From Streptomyces sp. WM6378 (lineage in GTDB: Bacteria > Actinomycetota > Actinomycetes > Streptomycetales > Streptomycetaceae): a DNA stretch of 64,000 bases. Positions 15,912 through 24,402 of the stretch are shown in pieces. Under the pieces are notes generated by a model. The model was not told the DNA's origin. It did not search any database and worked only from the letters and a program-made list of their open reading frames with translations. The position numbers and the translations under genes are program-made. Each line of letters starts with the position of its first letter. Position 1 is the first letter of the stretch. The stretch lies in assembly GCF_001279695.1 (NCBI RefSeq), contig NZ_LGDD01000002.1, forward strand, positions 69,711-133,710. Direction: 5' to 3'.

Positions 15912-16313
15912 ATGGATACGGGGAGTGACGAACAGGCCGCCGCGGCCCTCGGCTCGCGTGCGCCGGCGTTCATCAAGGCGTCCAGGCCGCTGCACCTGAG
16001 CTGGCAGGTCGGCGTTTTCGTGGTGGGCCTGGCGGTCGTGGCCGCGGGCGTCGTGATGCTGCCGCTGCCGGGCCCCGGTTGGCTGGTGATCTTCGGCGGC
16101 ATGGCGATCTGGGCGACCGAATTCGTATGGGCCCAGCTGGTGCTCCGCTGGACGAAGCGGAAGGTCACGGAGGCCACGCAGAAGGCGCTCGACCCCAAGG
16201 TGCGGCGCCGCAACATCATCCTCACCGCGGTAGGCCTGGTGATCGTCGCCGTGCTCGTCGGCGTCTACGTGTGGAAGTTCGGCATCGTGATGCCGTGGAA
16301 GATCAACGAGTGA
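15912..16313 (+). CDS. PGPGW-family membrane protein (TIGR02611-like)
   Basis: A 133-residue membrane protein with the signature LPLPGPGWLVIFGGMAIW (about 50-67), which names the PGPGW family. Hydrophobic segments lie at about 33-52, 56-72 and 103-122. A basic cytoplasmic stretch (RWTKRKVTEATQKALDPKVRRR) lies between the second and third. Function in the family is not established. The ATG at 15912 is chosen over an in-frame TTG 9 nt upstream because the TAGGTT hexamer fits the ATG. It is divergent from ssgB. Confidence 0.83.
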   Translation: MDTGSDEQAAAALGSRAPAFIKASRPLHLSWQVGVFVVGLAVVAAGVVMLPLPGPGWLVIFGGMAIWATEFVWAQLVLRWTKRKVTEATQKALDPKVRRRNIILTAVGLVIVAVLVGVYVWKFGIVMPWKINE

Positions 16314-16365
16314 CCGCGGGTGGTCAAAGGCCCCGCTGACATGCGGTAATGTTTGCGGTGCGCCC

Positions 16366-16437
16366 GGGCGATTAGCTCAGCGGGAGAGCGCTTCGTTCAC
16401 ACCGAAGAGGTCACTGGTTCGAACCCAGTATCGCCCA
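16366..16437 (+). tRNA. tRNA-Val(CAC), first copy
   Basis: 72 nt: GGGCGAT acceptor, anticodon loop TTCACAC (anticodon CAC, decoding GUG), T-arm CTGGTTCGAACCCAG, discriminator A, no encoded CCA. Confidence 0.97.
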
Positions 16438-16445
16438 CCCGGACC

Positions 16446-16482
16446 GACGGCCCCGGAGATCATCGAGATCTCCGGGGCCGTC
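16446..16482 (+). terminator. Terminator of first tRNA-Val(CAC)
   Basis: A perfect 16-bp stem (GACGGCCCCGGAGATC and complement) with a 5-nt loop, starting 9 nt after the tRNA. Confidence 0.82.
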
Positions 16483-16520
16483 GGCGTTCCCGGCCCCCGC
16501 CTGTCCCGCAGACTGGGGGC

Positions 16521-16967
16521 ATGGACTGGTGCCGCTACCGCTTCCGCAGCGTCTGGGACCTGCCCGCGGCGCCCGCCGCCGTGTACGCGGTCCTGGAGCG
16601 CGCCGAGGAGTACCCGCGCTGGTGGCCCGAGGTCCGCGAGGTCACCCCCGTCGACGAGCGCACCGCCACCGCCCGGCTCCGCTCGCTCGTCCCGTACGAC
16701 CTGTTCGTCACCGCCCGCGAGAGCCGGCGCGATCCGGTGGGACGGGTCCTGGAGGTCGAGCTCTGCGGGGACCTCGAAGGGTGGGCGCGCTGGACGCTGT
16801 TCGCCCGCGGCGGCGGAACGAGGGCCGTGTACGAGCAGGAGGTCGAGGTGCGCAAGCCGCTCATGCGGCGGCTCGCGGTGCCGGGCCGCCCGGTGTTCCG
16901 GGCCAATCACGCGCTGATGATGAGGTCCGGGAGGCGGGGTCTCGGGCGAAGACTGAATGCGGTTTGA
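16521..16967 (+). CDS. SRPBCC (START-like/cyclase-fold) protein
   Basis: A 148-residue member of the SRPBCC superfamily. It opens with a strand and the helix LPAAPAAVYAVLERAEEYPRWWPEVREV, followed by a seven-strand region (RLRSLVPYDLFVTARESRR, GRVLEVELCGDLEGWARWTLF) and a C-terminal helix that ends in a basic RRGLGRRLNAV. The family binds hydrophobic ligands. No ligand can be named. It sits between two nearly identical tRNA-Val(CAC) genes. CAGACT 6 nt before the ATG may make it leaderless, though GGGGG is also adjacent. Confidence 0.8.
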   Translation: MDWCRYRFRSVWDLPAAPAAVYAVLERAEEYPRWWPEVREVTPVDERTATARLRSLVPYDLFVTARESRRDPVGRVLEVELCGDLEGWARWTLFARGGGTRAVYEQEVEVRKPLMRRLAVPGRPVFRANHALMMRSGRRGLGRRLNAV

Positions 16968-17006
16968 AAGGTGGGCGTGGGGGACTGTATTGTTCAGTGC
17001 GTTCCC

Positions 17007-17078
17007 GGGCGATTAGCTCAGTGGGAGAGCGCTTCGTTCACACCGAAGAGGTCACTGGTTCGAACCCAGTATCGCCCA
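17007..17078 (+). tRNA. tRNA-Val(CAC), second copy
   Basis: Identical to the first copy except one D-loop base (GCTCAGTGGGA against GCTCAGCGGGA). Anticodon CAC, 72 nt, no CCA. Confidence 0.97.
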
Positions 17079-17086
17079 CCGGGAAG

Positions 17087-17118
17087 GGCCGGTCCGTCAT
17101 CGACGGGCCGGCCTTTTT
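17087..17118 (+). terminator. Terminator of second tRNA-Val(CAC)
   Basis: A 12-bp stem (GGCCGGTCCGTC with GACGGGCCGGCC, one G-U) followed by TTTTT. Sequence unrelated to the terminator of the first copy. It can also serve the convergent exonuclease gene. Confidence 0.85.
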
Positions 17119-17129
17119 GCTGTCAACGC

Positions 17130-17855
17130 TCAGGCGGCCGCCGGGAGTTCGGGCCGCAGCGGCCACGCCGTGTCCACCAGCTCCGGGGTGCCCTGCCGGG
17201 TGAACCAGGCTTGCAGGCCGCGCGCCTGAGCCGCGTGCCAGGTCGCCTGGAGCGTGTGCAACTCCGTGGGCGTCAGCCGCTCCAGGCGGGATGCGAACCT
17301 GCGCCCCACGGCCCGTACGACCTCCAGGGCGGCCAGCGCGTCGGCGGCCGCGTCGTGCGCGCCCTCCAGCGTCACGCCGTAGTGCTCGCACAGGTCGCTC
17401 AGCGTGCGGCGGCCCTTGCGGTAGCGGTCCAGGTGCTTGTCCAGGACCCGCGGATCGAGGACGCGCAGCGGGTTCTGGCCCAGGTAATGGGACAGCGAGG
17501 CCGCGCGGTGACGCCTCAACTCCCGGTCCAGGAGCGTCAGATCGAACGGCGCGTTCATGATGACCAGCGGCCGGCCCGCCGCGCACTGCTCGGCCAGCGA
17601 CTTCGCGACCTCCTCCATCACGGGGGCCGGCCAGCGCCCGTTCAGCTGGAGGTGTTCATCGGTCAGACCGTGTACGGCCGTTGCGCCCGCCGGGACGGGT
17701 ATGCCCGGGTTGACCAGCCAGCGGGTCGACCGCGGCCGGGCGTCCGGGCCGTCCTGGATGACCAGTGCGGCCGAAACTATCCGGTCCCCTTCCACGTCCA
17801 CCCCGGTGGTCTCGGTGTCGAACGCCGCCAGGGGACCCTCGTACCAACACGTCAT
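17130..17855 (-). CDS. DnaQ-like 3'-5' exonuclease (DEDDh)
   Basis: A 241-residue protein. Exo I FDTETTG (D13, E15), Exo II NAPFDLTLL (about 101-109), and Exo III GAHDAAADALAALEV (about 183-196) with the DEDDh histidine. It is an exonuclease domain with no polymerase part, resembling the stand-alone proofreading-like nucleases of actinobacteria. A C-terminal extension (about 205-241) contains a Trp/His-rich helix. It could edit DNA or degrade RNA; sequence does not decide. The GAGGAG ribosome site supports the ATG at 17855. Confidence 0.88.
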   Translation of the reverse strand: MTCWYEGPLAAFDTETTGVDVEGDRIVSAALVIQDGPDARPRSTRWLVNPGIPVPAGATAVHGLTDEHLQLNGRWPAPVMEEVAKSLAEQCAAGRPLVIMNAPFDLTLLDRELRRHRAASLSHYLGQNPLRVLDPRVLDKHLDRYRKGRRTLSDLCEHYGVTLEGAHDAAADALAALEVVRAVGRRFASRLERLTPTELHTLQATWHAAQARGLQAWFTRQGTPELVDTAWPLRPELPAAA

Positions 17856-18046
17856 GTCTACTCAACTCCTCGCGCACTCCCGGCAGATGGCGTGCATCCC
17901 CTGCCCGATTCCGTGATACCCGGGCCGTTTGCGACATACGCCGTTTGCGGGGACCCGAGTGCGGAGACAACACAGGTGACGGGACTGGAATTTGACGGGC
18001 CGTCATGGAGAAAGTTCGGCACAGTTCCGGAAGGCATACGACAGCC

Positions 18047-18625
18047 ATGGCGCTCGCGCAGCCCGATCCGGCCGCGCCCGGGCACGGTCTGCTGCCCGAG
18101 CGGATCGCACCGCTGCGCGGCTCGCTCGCCACCACCGCCTGCATGGAGACCCTTCAGGTGGGCTACCTGCACGCGGTGGCGGCGGCAGCGGGGTGTTCGC
18201 TGTCGCAGCCCTTTCCGGACAACGGGATCGACTGGCACGTGAGCCACAGCGCTCCCGGGCACACGGTCGACGACGAAGTGACGATCAAGGTGCAGCTCAA
18301 GTGCACGTACCAGATTCCGCCGCATCCGCCGGGCGGGGCCTTCTCCTTCACGCTGGACAACGCGCACCTGGTGAAGCTGGCCCGCACGCCCGTGTCGGTG
18401 CACAAGATCCTGGTCGTGATGCTGGTGCCGAGGAGTCAGGACGAGTGGCTGCGCGCCGGCCACGACCGCCTGGCGCTGCGGCACTGCTGCTACTGGACCA
18501 ATCTGGCCGGGCACCCGGTGACCGGCCGGCGCAGGACCACGGTGCGAATACCGACCTCGCGGATCTTCGACGACCGCGCGCTCTGCGAGATCATGACGCG
18601 GGTCGGGGTGGGAGGGAGGCCCTGA
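18047..18625 (+). CDS. DUF4365-domain protein, PD-(D/E)XK nuclease-like motif
   Basis: A 192-residue soluble protein resembling DUF4365. After a helical start (GSLATTACMETLQVGYLHAVAAAAGCSL) it has NGIDWHVSH (D62) and VTIKVQLKCT (Q83, K85). This ID...Q-x-K spacing is typical of restriction-endonuclease-fold (PD-(D/E)XK) proteins, so nuclease activity is plausible but unproven. The stop overlaps the next start by one base (TGATG), so the two products are probably made together. The ATG at 18047 is preferred to one at 18005 because coding bias starts there. Confidence 0.7.
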   Translation: MALAQPDPAAPGHGLLPERIAPLRGSLATTACMETLQVGYLHAVAAAAGCSLSQPFPDNGIDWHVSHSAPGHTVDDEVTIKVQLKCTYQIPPHPPGGAFSFTLDNAHLVKLARTPVSVHKILVVMLVPRSQDEWLRAGHDRLALRHCCYWTNLAGHPVTGRRRTTVRIPTSRIFDDRALCEIMTRVGVGGRP

Positions 18626-19818
18626 TGCGCTGGTCCGACGATGAGCTCGGCGGGATTCTGCCGGGTCCCGGCCAGGTCGATCCGGCGGTGCTCGGGGTGC
18701 TGCTCCACCGGCACGGCTGGCGGCGGCGCGGGGGAGCGGCGGGGCGCTACGCGCGCTGGACGCCGCCCGGCGCGATCGGCTCCGGCATGAGCCTGCTCGT
18801 CCCCGAGAGCCGGGCCTACCCCGACAGCGAGGACCTGCTCGGCGAGGCCCTGACCGCACTCGCCCGCAGCGCCGCGCCCTCCGCCCGCGAGGTGCTGGTC
18901 TCGCTCGCGGTGCCCAGCGACGAGGTGCGGTGGTGGCGCGAGGTGCCCGAGGGACCGGCCGGCGCCGCCTCCTGGAGCGAGCAGGAACAACTGCGCGGCG
19001 CCGCCCACCGGATGCTGCTCGCGGGTGCGCTCGCCGTGCGCGGACCGGCCGGGTACTACGGGGCCCGCCACCGCAGGCAGGCCCTCGCCTCCCTGGAAGG
19101 CGTCCTCGTCGAGCCCGGACCGGGCGGCGGGCTCACCGCGTTCGTGCCGGCGGCATCGGGGCGGCCCGCGGTCGTATGCCTCTACGCGGCGCTCAACGCG
19201 GTGCGGGACGCGGTCGACTACCAGCGCACCACGGGCGGCATGGAGGCCTTCGACGCGGCCGTGCGGGCGGGCGTCAGCAGAGAGCTGACCGAGTCCGTGG
19301 TCGCCCTGGTGCGCGGCACCGAAGGCGTCCGGGTCGCCCTCGAATGGGCCCCGGCGGCCGGGGTGCCCGCCGGGTGCGCGGCCCGGCCCGAACCCGTCGA
19401 CTTCTCGCCCGGTGACCTGCCCGCGCTGCGTGCGGCCGGCGCCCGCTACCTGACCGACGAGCCGTCCCTGCCGGTGCGGATCACCGGCGCCGTGGTGCGG
19501 CTGCGCCGCTCGGGGCCGCGCGGCTCCGGCGTCGTACGGCTGAGAGTGCTTGCCGGGGCGGAGGTGCCGCAAGTGCGCATGGAGCTGGACGAGGAGGCGT
19601 ACCGCATCGCCGGGCACGCGCATCTGGTCGGGCTGCCGATCCGGGTCGTGGGGCGCCTGGAGAGCCGGGGCGGATTCCGCCGGCTCTCCGCCGCCCGCGA
19701 GGTGACCCCGGTGCAGGTGGACGACGCCGAGCGGGACCGCCTGATGAAGTCCCTCCAGGAGAACCTCGACTTCTTCGAGGAGGCCTGCGGGGCGGATGCC
19801 GACCCGGCGGCCGACTGA
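18625..19818 (+). CDS. Uncharacterised 397-residue protein coupled to the DUF4365 gene
   Basis: I do not recognise this protein. It is soluble, with no signal or membrane segment. The N-terminal half (1-220) is mixed alpha/beta and includes RHRRQALASLEGVLVEPGPGGG and VVCLYAALNAVRDAVDYQRTTG, hinting at a cofactor- or effector-binding fold. The C-terminal 140 residues (VRITGAVVRLRRSG, VVRLRVLAG, GLPIRVVGRLESRGGFRRL) read as a beta-barrel of OB or similar type. The protein ends in an acidic tail (FFEEACGADADPAAD). The start overlaps the DUF4365 stop, so a joint role is likely. Confidence 0.75.
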   Translation: MRWSDDELGGILPGPGQVDPAVLGVLLHRHGWRRRGGAAGRYARWTPPGAIGSGMSLLVPESRAYPDSEDLLGEALTALARSAAPSAREVLVSLAVPSDEVRWWREVPEGPAGAASWSEQEQLRGAAHRMLLAGALAVRGPAGYYGARHRRQALASLEGVLVEPGPGGGLTAFVPAASGRPAVVCLYAALNAVRDAVDYQRTTGGMEAFDAAVRAGVSRELTESVVALVRGTEGVRVALEWAPAAGVPAGCAARPEPVDFSPGDLPALRAAGARYLTDEPSLPVRITGAVVRLRRSGPRGSGVVRLRVLAGAEVPQVRMELDEEAYRIAGHAHLVGLPIRVVGRLESRGGFRRLSAAREVTPVQVDDAERDRLMKSLQENLDFFEEACGADADPAAD

Positions 19819-19858
19819 GGGGCCCGTATCCGTTTCGCGGCTCACCCCACCGGCTCGG

Positions 19859-19864
19859 TAGGAT
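19859..19864 (+). promoter_or_regulatory. Candidate -10 of thrS
   Basis: TAGGAT lies 51 nt before the thrS GTG. The -35 region is weak. The short 5' leader (about 45 nt) leaves no room for a T-box. Confidence 0.45.
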
Positions 19865-19915
19865 CGTCTCGCGTACGCGGCACGCTGCGCGCCCCCCTAC
19901 GGCAGGAGAAGTCCG

Positions 19916-21898
19916 GTGTCAGACGTCCGTGTGATCATCCAACGCGATTCCGAGCGGGAAGAGCGCGTGGTGACGACGGGCACTACGGCCGCCGAGCTCT
20001 TCGCCGGTGAGCGCACCGTCGTCGCGGCCCGCGTGGCCGGCGAGCTGAAGGACCTCGCGTACGAGGTGAAGGACGGCGAGGAGGTCGAGCCCGTCGAGAT
20101 CTCCTCCGAGGACGGTCTCAACATCCTGCGCCACTCCACCGCGCACGTCATGGCCCAGGCCGTGCAGGAGCTCCACCCCGAGGCCAAGCTGGGCATCGGC
20201 CCGCCGGTCCGGGACGGTTTCTACTACGACTTCGACGTCGAGAAGCCGTTCACGCCCGAGGACCTCAAGGCCATCGAGAAGAAGATGCAGGAGATCCAGA
20301 AGCGCGGCCAGCGCTTCTCCCGCCGCGTCACCACCGATGAGGCCGCCCGCGTCGAGCTGGCCGACGAGCCGTACAAGCTGGAGCTCATCGGCCTGAAGGG
20401 CAACGCCGCGCAGGCCGCCGACGGGGCGGACGCGGAGGTCGGCTCCGGCGAGCTGACCATCTACGACAACCTCGACGCCAAGACCGGCGAGCTGTGCTGG
20501 AAGGACCTGTGCCGCGGTCCGCACCTGCCGACCACCCGGAACATCCCGGCGTTCAAGCTGATGCGCTCGGGCGGCGCGTACTGGCGCGGCAGCGAGAAGA
20601 ACCCGATGCTGCAGCGCATCTACGGCACCGCCTGGCCGACCAAGGACGAGCTCAAGGCACACCTGGAGTTCCTCGCCGAGGCCGAGAAGCGCGACCACCG
20701 CAAGCTCGGTGCCGAGCTCGACCTGTTCTCCATCCCGGAGGAGCTGGGCTCCGGCCTCGCGGTCTTCCACCCCAAGGGCGGCATCGTCCGGCGGGAGATG
20801 GAGGCGTACTCGCGCCAGAAGCACGAGGACGCGGACTACGAGTTCGTGAACACCCCGCACATCTCCAAGGAAGAGCTCTTCGTCACCTCGGGGCACCTGC
20901 CGCACTACGGCGACGGCATGTTCCCGCCGGTGGAGTTCGACGGGCAGAACTACCGCCTCAAGGCGATGAACTGCCCCATGCACAACCTGATCTTCAAGGC
21001 GCGCGGCCGCTCCTACCGTGAACTGCCGCTGCGGCTCTTCGAGTTCGGCACGGTGTACCGCTACGAGAAGTCGGGTGTGGTGCACGGTCTGACCCGTGCG
21101 CGCGGCTTCACCCAGGACGACTCGCACATCTACTGCACCAAGGAGCAGATGCCGCAGGAGCTCGACTCGCTCCTGACCTTCGTGCTCGACCTGCTGCGCG
21201 ACTACGGCCTGGACGACTTCGAGCTGGAGCTGTCCACCCGCGACCCGGAGTCGGACAAGTTCATCGGCTCCGACGAGGCCTGGGAGGAGGCCACCGAGGC
21301 GCTGCGGCAGGCGGCCGAGAAGCAGGGCCTCCCGCTGGTGCCGGACCCGGGTGGCGCGGCGTTCTACGGGCCGAAGATCTCGGTGCAGGCCAAGGACGCG
21401 ATCGGGCGGTCCTGGCAGATGTCGACCATCCAGGTCGACTTCAACCAGCCTGAGCGGTTTGGCCTGGAGTACACCGCGAACGACGGCACCAAGCAGCAGC
21501 CGGTCATGATCCACCGCGCCCTGTTCGGCTCCATCGAGCGCTTCTTCGCGGTGCTCCTGGAGCACTACGCGGGCGCGTTCCCCGCCTGGCTCGCCCCCGT
21601 CCAGGCGGTCGGCATCCCGATCGGCGACGCCCACATCCCGTACCTCCAGGAGTTCGCCGCCGAGGCGAAGAAGAAGGGGCTGCGGGTCGAGGTGGACGCG
21701 TCCTCGGACCGGATGCAGAAGAAGATCCGCAACCAGCAGAAGCAGAAGGTGCCGTTCATGATCATCGTCGGTGACGACGACATGAACGCGGGCACCGTCT
21801 CCTTCCGCTACCGCGACGGCTCGCAGGAGAACGGCATTCCGCGCGACGAGGCCATCGCGAAGATCGAGAAGGTCGTGGCGGAGCGGACCCAGGTCTGA
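19916..21898 (+). CDS. thrS: Threonyl-tRNA synthetase
   Basis: A 660-residue class-II synthetase. TGS domain at about 1-65; editing-like second domain to about 240 ([11 protein letters not shown] near 65); catalytic core with motif 2 around [22 protein letters not shown]; zinc ligands in MNCPMHN (Cys) and the [13 protein letters not shown] region (His); anticodon-binding domain at about 560-660. It charges tRNA-Thr in the cytosol. GTG start with GCAGGAGAAG ribosome site. It begins the conserved block thrS-HIT-pgsA-patA-pimA known from mycobacteria. Here a terminator hairpin follows the gene. Confidence 0.97.
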   Translation: MSDVRVIIQRDSEREERVVTTGTTAAELFAGERTVVAARVAGELKDLAYEVKDGEEVEPVEISSEDGLNILRHSTAHVMAQAVQELHPEAKLGIGPPVRDGFYYDFDVEKPFTPEDLKAIEKKMQEIQKRGQRFSRRVTTDEAARVELADEPYKLELIGLKGNAAQAADGADAEVGSGELTIYDNLDAKTGELCWKDLCRGPHLPTTRNIPAFKLMRSGGAYWRGSEKNPMLQRIYGTAWPTKDELKAHLEFLAEAEKRDHRKLGAELDLFSIPEELGSGLAVFHPKGGIVRREMEAYSRQKHEDADYEFVNTPHISKEELFVTSGHLPHYGDGMFPPVEFDGQNYRLKAMNCPMHNLIFKARGRSYRELPLRLFEFGTVYRYEKSGVVHGLTRARGFTQDDSHIYCTKEQMPQELDSLLTFVLDLLRDYGLDDFELELSTRDPESDKFIGSDEAWEEATEALRQAAEKQGLPLVPDPGGAAFYGPKISVQAKDAIGRSWQMSTIQVDFNQPERFGLEYTANDGTKQQPVMIHRALFGSIERFFAVLLEHYAGAFPAWLAPVQAVGIPIGDAHIPYLQEFAAEAKKKGLRVEVDASSDRMQKKIRNQQKQKVPFMIIVGDDDMNAGTVSFRYRDGSQENGIPRDEAIAKIEKVVAERTQV

Positions 21899-21915
21899 CG
21901 CCCTGCCCGCGCTGT

Positions 21916-21952
21916 GAGGGCCCCCGGGAAGCTCGCCTTCCCGGGGGCCCTC
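21916..21952 (+). terminator. thrS terminator
   Basis: A perfect 16-bp inverted repeat (GAGGGCCCCCGGGAAG and complement), 5-nt loop, 17 nt after the thrS stop. Confidence 0.82.
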
Positions 21953-22003
21953 GGGCGTTCTGGCACCGGCCACCCGGGCGACGTCCCGGAGCGCCGAAGT
22001 CAT

Positions 22004-22564
22004 ATGCTGCACACCATGACGACTGAGCCGGAGCAGCAGATCGGAGTGGGGACGCAGGACGCGTTCCAGCGCCTGTGGACGCCCCACCGGATGGCGTACA
22101 TCCAGGGCGAGAACAAGCCGACGGGGCCGGGGTCCGGCGACGGGTGTCCGTTCTGCTCGATCCCGGCGAAGTCGGACGAGGACGGGCTGATCATCAAGCG
22201 CGGCGAGCACGTGTACGCGGTGCTCAACCTGTACCCGTACAACGGCGGGCACCTCATGGTGGTGCCCTACCGCCACGTCGCCGACTACACGGAGCTGGAC
22301 GCGGCCGAGACGCTTGAGCTCGCCGAGCTCACCAAGCGGGCGATGGCCGCGCTGCGCACCGCGTCGGGGGCGCACGGGTTCAACATCGGCATGAACCAGG
22401 GCACGGTGGCCGGTGCCGGGATCGCCGCCCATCTGCACCAGCACATCGTGCCGCGCTGGGGCGGCGACACCAACTTCATGCCGGTCGTCGGCCACACCAA
22501 GGTGCTGCCCCAACTCCTCGCGGACACCCGCAAGATGCTGGCCGACGCCTGGCCGCAGGACTAG
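22004..22564 (+). CDS. HIT-family nucleotide phosphorylase/hydrolase
   Basis: A 186-residue HIT protein. Metal-binding pair CPFCS (about 44-48), the central YPYNGGHLMVVPYRHV, and the catalytic triad region AAHLHQHIVPRW (about 147-158). The mycobacterial orthologue in the same position (Rv2613c, from memory) is a diadenosine tetraphosphate phosphorylase, so Ap4A removal is the best guess. The ATG at 22004 or the one at 22016 could be the start; family alignment from memory favours the first. It ends without any gap against the convergent membrane-protein gene. Confidence 0.88.
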   Translation: MLHTMTTEPEQQIGVGTQDAFQRLWTPHRMAYIQGENKPTGPGSGDGCPFCSIPAKSDEDGLIIKRGEHVYAVLNLYPYNGGHLMVVPYRHVADYTELDAAETLELAELTKRAMAALRTASGAHGFNIGMNQGTVAGAGIAAHLHQHIVPRWGGDTNFMPVVGHTKVLPQLLADTRKMLADAWPQD

Positions 22565-24238
22565 CTACGCGTCGTACAGGTCCGCCTTCCTCGGTGCCGG
22601 GTCCTGGACCATGCCGCTGAGGATCATCGAGCGGTTGGTGAAGCGGTCGGTGTTCACTCCGTGCTCGTCGAGCACCTTCATGGCGGCGGAGTGCACCACC
22701 CGCAGCACGGGGGTGGCGGCCCGCATCGCGTCGTCGGCCATGAAGCGGTGCCGCCAGGGCTTGTCGGCCCAGGCGTGCCGAAGGCCGAACGGCTCCGGCA
22801 GCGCTATCTTGCCGCCCAGGTAGTCGAGCAGCGGCGGGTACCAGGTCAGCGGGGCCCGCGCGGCCAGGCGCACCACCTCGGTGGCGTCGACCAGGGGCAG
22901 CGCGATCGTCTTCTTCTCCCAGAACCGGAAGGTCTTGTCGACCTCCTTGGTCTTGGGCGCCGGCTTGGTGGTGAACAGGGCGTGCACCGGGCCCAGCGCG
23001 TGCCCGGTCACCTCGATCCGCAGCGTCTCGTGCAGCACGGTGACGGTGACCATCATGGTGATGACCAACTGGCCGTCCCAGAGCGTGAACTGGACGCCGA
23101 GGTAGTGCCGGTTGCCGCTGGAGAACTGCTGCTCGTTGCAGATCCGCTGGATCTCGTGGGCGCGCACCTGGAAGTTGTCGATGTCCTGGCCGCTGGGCCG
23201 GGACACCTCCTTGGCGCCCTCGCCGATCGGCGAGACCACCCAGTTCTTGATGGACGGGGTGGGGAAGCCGCCGGTGTGCAGGGGGCCGCGCTCCAGGAGC
23301 TGGAGGCGGTCCTGGATGGCCCGTATGACGTCCCAGCTGCGGAAGCCGTGGATCTCCTTGCCGGCTTCCTTGGGCTCCAGTTCCTCGGCGAGCTGCCAGC
23401 TGCCCCAGCGGGTGCCCATGCCCAGTATTCCCTTGGGCCCCGCGTAGAAGACGATGTTGCTCTGGTCCTCGGCGGCCAGCTTGACCAGGGACTGGCGCAA
23501 CTGTTCCGCGGAGCCCGCCGCCGAGCTCTTGGGCACTGCCTCGGGGATCTTGGCGCCGATGCCGCCGCCGCCCAGCAGGTTGTCCCAGCGCGAGCGCAGG
23601 TCCCGCGCGGTCTTCTCACAGATGAGCTTCGCCCAGTACCAGCCGACGATCGGGGCCACGACCATCGCGCGCAGGTACAGCGCGAGGAAGCCGTTGAAGG
23701 GCAGCTTGATCAGGAAGATCAGGGCGAGGATCCCGGCCGCCGCGAGCAGGATGCTGCCGAGCGCGCCGGCCCGCCGGTCCTTGGCGCCGGCCAGGGTGCG
23801 GCGCAGCTGGAAGAGGCCGAGCCACAGCAGCAGGCCGGGCAGGAAGAGCAGCCCGAACACGACCATGACCAGGGTGAGCTTGGTGTCCCGCTCCTTGCGG
23901 ATGCGGATCGAGGCCAGGCAGTGCTCGACGATGGTCCCGGGCTCGGTGCCGAACGACTGGATGATGCCCTTGCGGGTGGCGCCGAGCATCCGGGACTGCA
24001 CGGCCCGCGAGAACGCCTCGCCGAGGTTGGGCTCGAAGAGCGACAGCTTGCCCTTCTTCACCTCGGACTCGTGCCATTCGCTGTTGGCCTTGAGTATGTC
24101 CTCGATCGGGCTGTCCCGGTACGCGGCCGAGGCGAGCGCCTGGGTCGCGGCCGTCTGGCCCGCGGAGCCCTGGAGCGGCACCTGTGGCCTGGGCAAGAAG
24201 TCGAAGAATGGCTCTTCCGTCGTCACTGCCGCCCCCAT
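22565..24238 (-). CDS. Uncharacterised membrane protein, 557 residues
   Basis: I do not know a named family. The cytoplasmic N-terminus (1-118) includes an Asp/Glu/Lys-rich helix (EDILKANSEWHESEVKKGK). Then come hydrophobic segments at about 120-144, 157-178 and 180-205, and a large soluble C-terminal domain (about 220-557) with many aromatic beta strands (HYLGVQFTLWDGQLVITMMVTVTVLHETLRIEVTGHAL is hydrophobic enough to be a partly membrane-associated sheet). Codon use is like its neighbours. It is the first of two opposite-strand genes inserted between the HIT and pgsA genes. Its stop codon is directly adjacent to that of the HIT gene. Confidence 0.82.
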   Translation of the reverse strand: MGAAVTTEEPFFDFLPRPQVPLQGSAGQTAATQALASAAYRDSPIEDILKANSEWHESEVKKGKLSLFEPNLGEAFSRAVQSRMLGATRKGIIQSFGTEPGTIVEHCLASIRIRKERDTKLTLVMVVFGLLFLPGLLLWLGLFQLRRTLAGAKDRRAGALGSILLAAAGILALIFLIKLPFNGFLALYLRAMVVAPIVGWYWAKLICEKTARDLRSRWDNLLGGGGIGAKIPEAVPKSSAAGSAEQLRQSLVKLAAEDQSNIVFYAGPKGILGMGTRWGSWQLAEELEPKEAGKEIHGFRSWDVIRAIQDRLQLLERGPLHTGGFPTPSIKNWVVSPIGEGAKEVSRPSGQDIDNFQVRAHEIQRICNEQQFSSGNRHYLGVQFTLWDGQLVITMMVTVTVLHETLRIEVTGHALGPVHALFTTKPAPKTKEVDKTFRFWEKKTIALPLVDATEVVRLAARAPLTWYPPLLDYLGGKIALPEPFGLRHAWADKPWRHRFMADDAMRAATPVLRVVHSAAMKVLDEHGVNTDRFTNRSMILSGMVQDPAPRKADLYDA

Positions 24239-24402
24239 CGCCGCACACCGTCGCTCCGCGACCCGTTCCCGACTGCCGCACCCCGCACACCTGCTGAGCT
24301 GGGACCACAGCGTATCGGGGTCACAGGCTGCCCGTCAGGGGACGTCGGAATGCCGCCCGCCGCAAGGAGATTGCGGTGGGCGGCTTTCTGATGACCTGTC
24401 AA

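Noticed and set aside
16366..17078. Prophage or integrative element between duplicated tRNA-Val genes
   Set aside because: Only one small SRPBCC gene lies between, with no integrase and no other mobile functions.
19819..19915. T-box or attenuator before thrS
   Set aside because: The leader is only about 45 nt after the candidate -10, too short; no specifier loop or GNGGNACCGCG-type T-box motif is present.
22661..24391. A 576-codon plus-strand ORF opposite the 557-residue membrane protein
   Set aside because: Codon bias favours the minus-strand frame, which has clear membrane helices; the plus frame has none and overlaps antisense throughout.
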